From positions 1-38,618 of the forward strand of contig JANYDZ010000159.1 of the NCBI GenBank assembly GCA_025363375.1: a DNA stretch of 38,618 nt, written 5' to 3'. The stretch's first letter is position 1. Each line of letters starts with the position of its first letter. Position numbers and translations under genes: made by a program. Positions 1 through 7,457 of this stretch are shown here, piece after piece. Under the pieces are notes generated by a model. The model made no database searches, was not told where the DNA came from, and was given only the letters and a program-made list of their open reading frames with translations. The stretch comes from Hyphomicrobiales bacterium. GTDB taxonomy: Bacteria > Pseudomonadota > Alphaproteobacteria > Rhizobiales > Beijerinckiaceae.

Positions 1-765
1 GTGATCGGCGGCATTCGCGGCAAGCCGGTTGATCTCGTGAAGGCGCCCATCACGGGCCTGCCCGTGCCCGCCGACGCTGAAATCGTCATTGAAGGTTTTG
101 TGCAACCGGGCAATGTGAAGCCCGAAGGGCCCTTCGGCGAATGGTTCGGCTATTACGGGTCGGACGTGCGCGATGAACCGGTGATGGACATCAAGGCGAT
201 CTATCACCGCAACAATCCAATCCTTCTTGGTTGCGCGCCGCAACGTCCGCCGGACGAGATCGCGCGTTACCGCGCGCTGACGCGCTCGGCCATCGTGCGG
301 GAGAACATCACAAAAGCCGGCGTGCCCGACGTGACGGCCGTGTGGGCGCATGAAATCGGCACAGCGCGGCTGTTGCTCGCCGTCGCGATCAAGCAACGTT
401 ACGGCGGGCACGCCAAGCAGGCGGGTCATGTCGCGTGCATGTGCCATTCCGGCGCTTACGCCGGACGTTATGTCATCGTCGTCGACGACGATATCGATGT
501 ATCCAACCTCGAAGAAGTCGTCTGGGCGATGTTGACGCGCTCGGATCCCGCGACTTCGATCGACATCATCACCAACGCCTGGTCGACGCCGCTCGATCCG
601 CGCATCGAGCCGGAACGCAAGGCGAGGGGGGACTTCACCAACAGCCGCGCGATCATCGATTGCTGCAAGCCCTTCTGGTGGAAGGACAAGTACCCAAAGG
701 TGAATCAGCCGTCGCAAGAGGCGCGCAAGCTGGCCCGCGAGCGCTTCGGCTATCTGCTGAAATGA
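1..765 (+). CDS. UbiD-family (de)carboxylase, C-terminal part (5' end outside window)
   Basis: The reading frame is open from the first base, and the 254 residues match the C-terminal half of UbiD-family enzymes, which (de)carboxylate aromatic or alpha,beta-unsaturated acids using prenylated FMN. The clearest mark is EGPFGEWFGYYG at about residues 42-53. It carries the two glutamates, five residues apart, that belong to the catalytic network in this family. The usual family length is about 450-500 residues, so roughly half the gene lies upstream of the window, and the GTG at base 1 is probably an internal valine codon. The gene ends 20 bp before the stop of a convergent gene. No UbiX-type prenyltransferase is visible here. 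The substrate cannot be read from this sequence; a catabolic role is an inference from the neighbouring acyl-CoA and ester genes. The family call is firm. Confidence 0.88.
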   Translation: MIGGIRGKPVDLVKAPITGLPVPADAEIVIEGFVQPGNVKPEGPFGEWFGYYGSDVRDEPVMDIKAIYHRNNPILLGCAPQRPPDEIARYRALTRSAIVRENITKAGVPDVTAVWAHEIGTARLLLAVAIKQRYGGHAKQAGHVACMCHSGAYAGRYVIVVDDDIDVSNLEEVVWAMLTRSDPATSIDIITNAWSTPLDPRIEPERKARGDFTNSRAIIDCCKPFWWKDKYPKVNQPSQEARKLARERFGYLLK

Positions 766-785
766 CCCCGTTCGCGCCCGATCCG

Positions 786-1979
786 CTATTTCTTTTTCGC
801 CAGCATGACGCCGTTGATGCGGGCGGGCCTGCCATCGTAATCGAATATATTCGTGGCGCTTTCAAAGAAGTTGAACGGCACCTTGAATCCGATGGCCTTG
901 GCGCGACGGAAGTTGAGCGCGATGTCCGGCGGCGAAACGAGTCCAACCTTCAAAAGCCCCGCCTCGCTCTTTTTTTCGATGATGTCCGCCGCGTAGATCG
1001 CCGCGAGATGCGCGTTGCTTTCAAAGCTCACGCCGATGGACAATACAGCGCTGTCGTCGCCTTCCTTTACCACCTCGGGAACGACGCTCAACACCGGAAC
1101 ATTTGAAGCGTTTGCGTTGATGACGGCTATCTCGTTGAACACCGAAGTGCTGCCGGTGATCCAGAAAAAGCTGTTCTGCAAGGTCGGATCGTTGCGCTGC
1201 ATGAACACCACCGCGCGTTTGACGAGATCCTGAAGCTCCTCGCGCGCGCGCTTGGGTTCCTTCACCCCCAGCTGCAGCACGCGAATGCCGCGTGAATTGC
1301 CGTACTCGCTGACCGGTTTGGCTTGCGTTTCCACCGCGCTGATGTTCGTGTCGTCGACGAGCACCGCGATATGTTTGAGATTGGGACGCAGTTGATGGAC
1401 GTAGCCCATCTGCGCGTCGATCGGCATGTTCAGCGAAGTAAAGGCGAAGTTTGTCCCCGACCCCACATCGTACGAGGGCATCTGGGAAAGCGTGACGGGA
1501 TCCTTGGCGCAGACGCTGAGCACCGGAATCTTGCCGCCCTTGTATTCCTGCCACATCATCGCGATCGATTCCGAGCCCATGGCCAGGATCAGATCGACAT
1601 TGTTGGCCTCGGCTTCCCGCACGACGGCGCGGGCGCGCTCGATCGAGCCCGAATAATTCACGACGTCGATCCAGACCGCGAGATTCTTGTCGTCCAGAAC
1701 TTCGAGCATCTTGGTGATCGCCGTGTCGTAGGCCGAGGACGCGCGCGGGTAGAGAACCAGCATTCGGCGCCCGGAACTGATTTCCATTCCAAGCGGCCTG
1801 ATCAAGACGCGATCCGGCGTTCCCTCGACTTCGCTGACATTCCACTCGCGTTCAACTTCGCCTCCGAATTTGAACCAATTGGTGTAAGCTGGCCGCGGCT
1901 GCGCGCGAGCGGGGACGCCCGCGAGCATCGTTCCGCCCACCAGTCCTAGCGCGCCGCGGCGCGTGATAATTCCGCTCAT
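786..1979 (-). CDS. ABC transporter substrate-binding protein (ABC_sub_bind, TrpX-like)
   Basis: This 397-residue protein has an N-terminal export signal with a twin-arginine-like start (TRRGALGL at residues 6-13, then a hydrophobic stretch ending in ARA), so it should act in the periplasm. The body resembles the ABC_sub_bind/TrpX-like branch of periplasmic binding proteins. It has two alpha/beta lobes, with stretches such as VDLILAMGSESIAMMW and later FFWITGSTSVFNEI near the expected hinge and ligand regions. No permease or ATPase gene is beside it, so it is an orphan binding protein. Its ATG overlaps the TGA of the upstream sensor-MFS gene by 4 nt (ATGA), which implies translational coupling. 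It may present a ligand to that membrane protein instead of an ABC permease, but this is inference. The ligand is unknown. Confidence 0.8.
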   Translation of the reverse strand: MSGIITRRGALGLVGGTMLAGVPARAQPRPAYTNWFKFGGEVEREWNVSEVEGTPDRVLIRPLGMEISSGRRMLVLYPRASSAYDTAITKMLEVLDDKNLAVWIDVVNYSGSIERARAVVREAEANNVDLILAMGSESIAMMWQEYKGGKIPVLSVCAKDPVTLSQMPSYDVGSGTNFAFTSLNMPIDAQMGYVHQLRPNLKHIAVLVDDTNISAVETQAKPVSEYGNSRGIRVLQLGVKEPKRAREELQDLVKRAVVFMQRNDPTLQNSFFWITGSTSVFNEIAVINANASNVPVLSVVPEVVKEGDDSAVLSIGVSFESNAHLAAIYAADIIEKKSEAGLLKVGLVSPPDIALNFRRAKAIGFKVPFNFFESATNIFDYDGRPARINGVMLAKKK

Positions 1980-4381
1980 TTGGAGGCCTCAGTGTTATAG
2001 TCCGGCATGTCGATTGACCGCGCGGTTGTCACGAATATGAAGCCGAACAGGAATATGCCGCCGGCGACCCAGCACAGCAAACTCCAGTTCTGGCCGAAAG
2101 TGGCGAACAGCACGCTCATGATCACAGGTCCCGTTACGTGGCCGATCCGCTCGACAAACCGGTAGGTGGCCGCAACGGACGTGGCGCCAAGGCGCGCCGA
2201 GATGGGCGCGTCCGCCACGTGCGTGATGACCGGCGCGTTGATGAGGCCGTGAGACAAGCCGACCACGCAAACGCCGATGATCAGCATCGTCGTGGCGCCA
2301 ATCGGCGCGATGCGCCAATCAAGCGCGGGAGACCACACGTTCGCCGCGATCAGGAGCATGCCCGCCGCGCTGAACACGGCGCCCCAGAACAGCATGTTTT
2401 CGATTCCACCTGTGCGGTCGACATAACGCGCGACAAAGTTGCTGACCAGAACGACGCTGCCGGCGTAGAGCATGATGATCTGACCGAGATCCTCCTGCGC
2501 AAAGCCTTGTTTCGACAAGAGCAACGGCAAGGCGAAGAGGATGACGCCGGTCATGACGGCCTTGGTGGGAACGCCAATGAGGCACATGGTGCGCAGGAAC
2601 TGACGATCCCTGAGCATATCCCAGAAATCGCGCATGATGCCCTGACTGCGGGCCAGCAGTTCGGCTTGCGGCGCGATGATGGAGGCGGGAACCGCTATCA
2701 TTGTGTAAAGCGCGGCCACCATGGCTATGATGGCGCCGAGCGAGAACACGCCCGTCATTCCAATATGCGTGATCAGCAAAGATCCGATCGCCATGCCCGA
2801 CAACATGCCTGCCTGATAGCCGAAGACGATGACGCCCGCGGCCTCGGTGCGCCGGTCCGAACGGCTGTTCGCCAAGGTATAGGACTGCACGCCGATGAAA
2901 AGCGCGCCCTGGCCGACGCCCGCGAGCGCCCTGGCGAGCATGACCATGGGAAAGCTCTGCGTCGTCGCCAGCAGAACGTAGGTCAGCCCCGACAGCAGGA
3001 GGCCGCCCACAATCAACTTGCGCGAACCGATGCGGCCTTCCATCCGGCCCGCGGGCAACAACGCCATGGCGAAGCAAAAATAATAGGCCATGAACGGCGC
3101 CGACGTGTAGGCGGACGAAATGCCGTAGGACGACACGACGTCGCGCATGAACTGCGGGAGAAACGCGTAGGTGAGATTCTCAAGAAAGACCGCGAGAAAA
3201 AACGCCGGCTTGACGAGACTGATCTCCGCGCCGCCTGTCCTGTCGTCCCTGCTTTGAGAATGCGACACGTGCAACCGCTGCAGCGCGCGCCCAAGCTCCA
3301 GGAAGAGCACCGCGAAGAAAGCGGACGCGATGAAAAGCGCCGCGAAATTTTTCACGCTTCGTCCAACCTGCCAATAAATTATGCTTTTGGGGATTTCGAC
3401 GGCGAGCATTGTTTTTTGGTCGGCGTTGTCGGGACTGAGTTGAACCGAAATCTGATAGACGCCGCTGCCAGCCTCCCAATTCTTGCCGGCGAGCTTCCTG
3501 TCGGTGTGGTAGAGGGCGCGCCCATCGACAACGATGGCCGCCGCGCTCACGTCGGGATTCAGGCGTTTGTAATCGATCAGCACCTCGTTGAGGCCCTCGA
3601 AGTCCTCAAGATTGAGCTTGAAAATGACGGCGTCGTCCAGACGTCCGCCCAAGGCGCCGGCGACGGCGCGCGCCTTGGATTGGGCTCCTTCCGAATACAG
3701 CGAAATCAGCGTTCCAATGACAAGCGACGCCACAAGCAGGAACAGGGCGCCAAACGTGACGCCGAGCCAGCGCCCGTTGGCCTCCTTCAGGCGGTGGCCA
3801 AAGAAGAATGTGAACAGAGAGAAGCCCACGGTTATGGCGAGAGCCAGAAACGCGACCGGTTGAAACGCGGCGTAAACGCGGGCGTCGAGCTTTTCGTACA
3901 ACATCGTAATGGCGACGTTGCCGACCTTTTCAAAGCGGTTTTTCAAGGGCAAAACAACTTGCAGGCGGTCGGAAGCGTCGCGAATTTCGAAGCGGTCGGA
4001 GGCGTGTTCGCGAACATGCGACAGAATCTTGACCTGGCCTTCGCCCGCTCCGAAAACGACTTGCCCCGCGTTGTCGACGACGCCGAGCCGCGCAACAGAT
4101 GAATCCGACGACAGGATGGGCTCGGCCAGCGTGGTGAAACCGGCGAACTGGCGGATTGGATATCCATTTCTCAGAAAGGATTCCATCGAATCCTGGATCA
4201 ACTCCGCCTGACCAACGAGCTTCTCGATCTGAAACTGTTCGTAGGTTCGGCGCGATTCGCCGTAACCGACATAGATCAGCAGCATAAACGACATGGCGGA
4301 GACGATGAAGCTCGTCACCGCGTCGATCAAGCGACTGGTCATTGAAACGGACTTATCATTGGTTGCTTCGGGCCCAGACAT
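1976..4381 (-). CDS. MFS transporter with two N-terminal extracytoplasmic sensor-like domains
   Basis: At 801 residues this is about twice the usual MFS length of 400-450. The C-terminal half, from about residue 388, reads as a 12-helix major facilitator transporter with a glycine/arginine-rich cytoplasmic loop (GRMEGRIGSRK) between early helices. The first ~385 residues look like the input half of a receptor. A membrane helix (about 20-40) is followed by a soluble segment (about 43-172), two helices (about 173-195 and 205-229), a second soluble segment (about 230-343) and another helix (about 346-364). By the usual topology both soluble segments would face the periplasm. No kinase, cyclase or methyl-accepting domain follows. 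It starts 15 nt after the ATP-grasp gene and overlaps the binding-protein gene by 4 nt. Substrate and direction of transport are unknown. Transporter family is confident; the sensor label rests on layout only. Confidence 0.82.
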   Translation of the reverse strand: MSGPEATNDKSVSMTSRLIDAVTSFIVSAMSFMLLIYVGYGESRRTYEQFQIEKLVGQAELIQDSMESFLRNGYPIRQFAGFTTLAEPILSSDSSVARLGVVDNAGQVVFGAGEGQVKILSHVREHASDRFEIRDASDRLQVVLPLKNRFEKVGNVAITMLYEKLDARVYAAFQPVAFLALAITVGFSLFTFFFGHRLKEANGRWLGVTFGALFLLVASLVIGTLISLYSEGAQSKARAVAGALGGRLDDAVIFKLNLEDFEGLNEVLIDYKRLNPDVSAAAIVVDGRALYHTDRKLAGKNWEAGSGVYQISVQLSPDNADQKTMLAVEIPKSIIYWQVGRSVKNFAALFIASAFFAVLFLELGRALQRLHVSHSQSRDDRTGGAEISLVKPAFFLAVFLENLTYAFLPQFMRDVVSSYGISSAYTSAPFMAYYFCFAMALLPAGRMEGRIGSRKLIVGGLLLSGLTYVLLATTQSFPMVMLARALAGVGQGALFIGVQSYTLANSRSDRRTEAAGVIVFGYQAGMLSGMAIGSLLITHIGMTGVFSLGAIIAMVAALYTMIAVPASIIAPQAELLARSQGIMRDFWDMLRDRQFLRTMCLIGVPTKAVMTGVILFALPLLLSKQGFAQEDLGQIIMLYAGSVVLVSNFVARYVDRTGGIENMLFWGAVFSAAGMLLIAANVWSPALDWRIAPIGATTMLIIGVCVVGLSHGLINAPVITHVADAPISARLGATSVAATYRFVERIGHVTGPVIMSVLFATFGQNWSLLCWVAGGIFLFGFIFVTTARSIDMPDYNTEASK

Positions 4382-4396
4382 GGCTGTTCCTGCGGT

Positions 4397-5584
4397 TCAG
4401 GTGAGAGCGAGGAGGCGGTCGGCCGAGCCTCGCCGTTGTGCAAAAAGAGTGTCGATTCGGTCGGCGAGCAGCGACAGGATCAAGTCGTCGTAACTCATCT
4501 TCTTCGCCGCCAGGCCAATGCTGATCAAGCTGGTCTGTTCGGGAGTTGGCGCCTTGAGGTCGGGCTTTGGATTGGCTTCAAGAATGAACAAGTCGCCCTT
4601 CGCGTCGGCGCGAACATCGAGACGCACAAGGGTTTCCAGCCCCAGCCCGACGTAAACGTCGCGCGCCAGCGCCGAGAGGCGGCGAAGAACGTCTCCGTCG
4701 GCGGTTTCTTCAAGCGGCCAGGCGCGACACGCGGTGATCGGCTTCACATCCATGGAGGTGAATATTTTTTCGCCCTCTTCAAAGGCGCGTTCAAGACCGC
4801 CAAAGACGAACGCATGTTCAAGCCTTTCGACGCGCCCGGCCCGAGCGATCACAGGCCCGCATACGGCAACGCAATATTCCCGGCCCGACAGATAACCTTC
4901 GATCAGAACATGATTGCTGGTGATGTCATAGACTTCCCGCGCGACGCGCGGAAGGTCCTCGACACTTTCAACATAGTTAACATTCAGCGAGGCGCGCCCG
5001 GACACCGGTTTGACAATGTAAGCCCCGCTCCACCCTTCGAAGGCGCGGGCGAAGGCGGGATCCTCTTCAAGACGAGGATAGCTGGAGGGATGCCAGGCGA
5101 CGAAGGGCGCGCTCGGCAGGCCCGAACCCATGATCTGACGCTTGAAAACATGCTTGTTGTCGAGCATCGCAGCGATGAGCGGATCGTGGCCGATGTAGGG
5201 CACGCCAAGCATTTCCAGCATCGAAGGCGCGTGCGCAACGGAGCTGTAGCCCTGAACGCCGCCCGTATTGAGCCAGGCGAGATGGCTTTGCGACTCGCGC
5301 AAGCGCTCAGGCAAATTCATGTCTTCCGGAATAACGACGACCTCCCGGCAGCCCAGCCGCGACAACGCGCCGGCGATGTCGCGCGCGACGGCTTCGTAGC
5401 TTTTCCATGAGCGCGGGTTGGAGGTTGGATACAGCACGGAGCCATCCAGCGACTTGTCGCCCGCATAGATGACGGCCATGCGCAGCCGCCGAAACATCTT
5501 TTCAATCTGGCGCTGCAATTCCTCGGCGCGCGTCCTGCGGAACGACGGCGGCGAAAAATGTGAAAGGCTCGGGGCGGCTAACAT
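4397..5584 (-). CDS. D-alanine-D-alanine ligase-like ATP-grasp enzyme
   Basis: This 395-residue protein has the ATP-grasp fold of the D-Ala:D-Ala ligase superfamily, which joins a carboxylate to an amine using ATP. Visible marks are DNKHVFK (about 142-148), the nucleotide-binding VKPVSGRASLNV (about 191-202) and the metal-binding run RLDVRADAKGDLFILEANPK (about 321-340), with D323, E336 and N338 as likely Mg2+ ligands. It is longer than typical Ddl (about 300-360) and is not in a murein gene cluster. A role as the cell's main Ddl is therefore unlikely; a dedicated dipeptide or amino-acid ligase is a reasonable inference. The ATG at 5584 is preceded by GGAG at 5 nt spacing on the minus strand. 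It is the first gene of a three-gene operon with the sensor-MFS and binding-protein genes. Confidence 0.78.
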   Translation of the reverse strand: MLAAPSLSHFSPPSFRRTRAEELQRQIEKMFRRLRMAVIYAGDKSLDGSVLYPTSNPRSWKSYEAVARDIAGALSRLGCREVVVIPEDMNLPERLRESQSHLAWLNTGGVQGYSSVAHAPSMLEMLGVPYIGHDPLIAAMLDNKHVFKRQIMGSGLPSAPFVAWHPSSYPRLEEDPAFARAFEGWSGAYIVKPVSGRASLNVNYVESVEDLPRVAREVYDITSNHVLIEGYLSGREYCVAVCGPVIARAGRVERLEHAFVFGGLERAFEEGEKIFTSMDVKPITACRAWPLEETADGDVLRRLSALARDVYVGLGLETLVRLDVRADAKGDLFILEANPKPDLKAPTPEQTSLISIGLAAKKMSYDDLILSLLADRIDTLFAQRRGSADRLLALT

Positions 5585-5885
5585 GCGGACTCCAGAAACG
5601 AACGCAATACTCGCCGTCCGTAACCAGATGATGCCGTTAAATTCTTCCCAAACTTTTAATGCCGCGTTTCAGCGATCCTAATAATCCGGGCATTCTTCGG
5701 TAAGGTTGGATTAACCATTGGCAAATCCGCCAACGCATACCGGGACGCCAGGCACGCGACGTCAACTCCCGGCGCCGCCCGGAGCGATCGACGGCCGGCC
5801 TCGCAAGGTTGAATACATATTGCCGAACACGAGGATATCGATTCGCACCTGGAGGGGTCGTGGCGGGCGGTCGGGCCGCACGCAA

Positions 5886-5901
5886 TCCGGGATTTCCCGG
5901 A
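5886..5901. repeat. Perfect inverted repeat, possible operator
   Basis: TCCGGGA and TCCCGGA flank a 2-nt centre, a perfect 7-2-7 dyad. It sits about 300 bp upstream of the ATP-grasp start, in a gap with no gene. It could be a site for a dimeric regulator, or form a 6-bp RNA hairpin with a 4-nt loop. No regulator gene is adjacent, so its role is unknown. Confidence 0.45.
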
Positions 5902-5938
5902 CATTTGGCGCGGAGCTTTTTACACGGCGCCGTCAACA

Positions 5939-5973
5939 AATTTTGCGCGCTTTGCTCTGGAATGCGCAAATTT
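5939..5973 (-). terminator. Hairpin downstream of the MmgE/PrpD gene, possible weak terminator
   Basis: Two arms (AATTTTGCGC and GCGCAAATTT) pair around a 15-nt centre, with the GCGC core and flanking A/T pairs matching and one base out of register. On the minus strand it lies about 65-100 nt after the MmgE/PrpD stop codon. There is only a short, interrupted U-rich tail, so termination is uncertain. Confidence 0.3.
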
Positions 5974-6036
5974 ACGTTTCGTCAACCATTTCATTCGCAA
6001 CGGCTCGCTTCCAACGCCGTCGTTGCGACGCACAGA

Positions 6037-7380
6037 TCAACCCTCGACAGTCGGCAAATCCCGCGGTCCCGGCAGACTGTCGATGTTCCGCAGCATGTCG
6101 AACATGCGTTTCTGTTCCGCCGGCGCCAACGCGCCGCCCGTGCAGTCCGCGAACTTTGTCCAAATGGCTTCCGCCGGCGGCGGACGGCGCGCGTGGCCGA
6201 GAGGTTCGCGGAAACGCCGCTCGATCCGGCGGCCATCCTTCAGGGTGACGATCATGCCATCGCCTTCGCGGCCTTCGATGGGGATGTGTTTGCGATGGAC
6301 TTTCTTCATCAGCGACCGAATATCCGGGCGGGCGACGAAAGCTTCGTCGAATTCGGCGCGGGTGACCCGGCGCGCGATGATCGCCGCCGCCATGGCGAAT
6401 TCCATGCTGAACTTTGCGTCGAGCGCGTTCTTTGGGTCTGTGTGGACAAGATTAACGAATTGCAATCTGGAGGCCTCAACCTCGATCGCCTCGACATCAT
6501 CGGCGGCGAACGGCGTTTCCCGCAATTGCGCGAAAATCCCGTCCAGCGCCCGATGCGCGCCGTAGCACATCGGGAAAAGCTTGAAGCCGAGACCATGGGT
6601 TTCGATCCACCAGCGCGCGCGAAATTGCGCCGCGCGTTCCACGTCAACCTCGCCGCGCGGGGAAATCGCGCGCAGAAAACCAACGTCGTTTTCAAGGGAG
6701 TTCCCCGTGGCCGTCATGCCCGCCGCCGCGAGCCGCGCGGCAAGAACGCCGCTCTGGGCCGCGCGACCAGCGTGAAACGGCTTCGTCATTGAGCCGAAAT
6801 TGGCAACGACGCCCGCCGACATGGACGAGGCTATGGCGACGGCATGGGCGGCGCGATTCGCGTCGAGGCGATGCAAGCTGGCCGCCGCGGCGGCGGCGGC
6901 GATTGCGCCAAAAGTTCCGGTCGAGTGCCAGCCCTTCAAATGCGGAGGATCCTTGTCGCGCGAAGCCAGTTCGCCCCATGTCTCATAGGCCGCGACATAA
7001 GCAGTCAGCATGTCCTTGCCCGTCCGACCCAGGGTTTCGGCTTCGGCAAAAACCGCGGGAGCTATGGAGGCGGAGGGATGCGTCGGCTGGATGCCGACGA
7101 GGCCCACGTCGTCGTAATCCTGCGCGTGGGCGGCCGCGCCGTTGATAAGCGCCGCCTCGGGCGCCGTCGCGCAAACCGGGCCAAAGCAGACCCGCGAATC
7201 GCCTCCGCGCGGCGCGACGACCGAGGCGACAATGCGAGTGACGTCATCGTTGCGGCCCAGAATCGTCGCCGCCGTGTAATCTATAAAGCCGGCGCGCACC
7301 GAGGCGAGCCCCGCTTCGGGTATTTCCTCATACTTCAGGCTCGCGATAAAGGCGCCGACGTCTTGTGTGAGCGAGGTCAT
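6037..7380 (-). CDS. MmgE/PrpD family protein
   Basis: The 447-residue product has the MmgE/PrpD fold shared by 2-methylcitrate dehydratase, cis-aconitate decarboxylase and related enzymes that handle carboxylic acids. It starts with the usual helical region (FIASLKYEEIPEAGLASVRAGFIDY) and continues with the family's AAHAQDYDD and HPSASIAPAVFA stretches at about residues 83-110. Its length is normal. No prpB, prpC or other methylcitrate-cycle gene lies nearby, so calling it PrpD itself is not justified; many relatives act on uncharacterised acids. The ATG at 7380 has AGGG about 8 nt upstream. Just upstream of it lies a TTAA-N7-TTAA sequence, listed separately. The carboxylesterase gene ends 77 bp upstream on the same strand, so the two may be co-transcribed. 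Confidence 0.85.
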   Translation of the reverse strand: MTSLTQDVGAFIASLKYEEIPEAGLASVRAGFIDYTAATILGRNDDVTRIVASVVAPRGGDSRVCFGPVCATAPEAALINGAAAHAQDYDDVGLVGIQPTHPSASIAPAVFAEAETLGRTGKDMLTAYVAAYETWGELASRDKDPPHLKGWHSTGTFGAIAAAAAAASLHRLDANRAAHAVAIASSMSAGVVANFGSMTKPFHAGRAAQSGVLAARLAAAGMTATGNSLENDVGFLRAISPRGEVDVERAAQFRARWWIETHGLGFKLFPMCYGAHRALDGIFAQLRETPFAADDVEAIEVEASRLQFVNLVHTDPKNALDAKFSMEFAMAAAIIARRVTRAEFDEAFVARPDIRSLMKKVHRKHIPIEGREGDGMIVTLKDGRRIERRFREPLGHARRPPPAEAIWTKFADCTGGALAPAEQKRMFDMLRNIDSLPGPRDLPTVEG

Positions 7381-7393
7381 GAATCTGCCCTGA

Positions 7394-7408
7394 TTAACGG
7401 AAGATTAA
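7394..7408. promoter_or_regulatory. TTAA-N7-TTAA motif, candidate CtrA binding site
   Basis: Two TTAA elements are separated by exactly seven bases, the consensus of the alphaproteobacterial cell-cycle regulator CtrA. It lies 14-28 nt upstream of the MmgE/PrpD start. It is closer to the start codon than a typical activating site, so it would fit repression better, or it may be chance. Confidence 0.35.
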
Positions 7409-7457
7409 GGATTGAAGTCAGGCTAGCGCAAGGCTCCGCGCGCGCCAAGCGGTTCCA

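Larger units (their letters stand above)
5585..6036. other. 452-bp non-coding interval with promoter region of the ATP-grasp cassette
   Basis: No convincing gene is present: the short open frames here have no recognisable domain and no good ribosome-binding site. The interval must hold the promoter for the minus-strand ATP-grasp operon and the 3' end of the MmgE/PrpD transcript. It contains a perfect 7-2-7 inverted repeat and an imperfect hairpin, listed separately. The part next to the ATP-grasp start (about 5640-5730) is noticeably more AT-rich than its surroundings, as expected of a promoter, but no hexamer pair is good enough to call. Confidence 0.6.

Noticed and set aside
2138..4102. Long plus-strand frame of 654 codons opposite the sensor-MFS gene
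   Set aside because: Its translation is rich in Arg, His, Asp and Gln with no domain, as expected of an antisense frame of a GC-rich gene, while the minus-strand frame has clear helices.
5637..5969. Minus-strand frame of 110 codons in the 452-bp gap
   Set aside because: Arg/Pro-rich, no ribosome site, no family pattern; more likely chance in GC-rich DNA.
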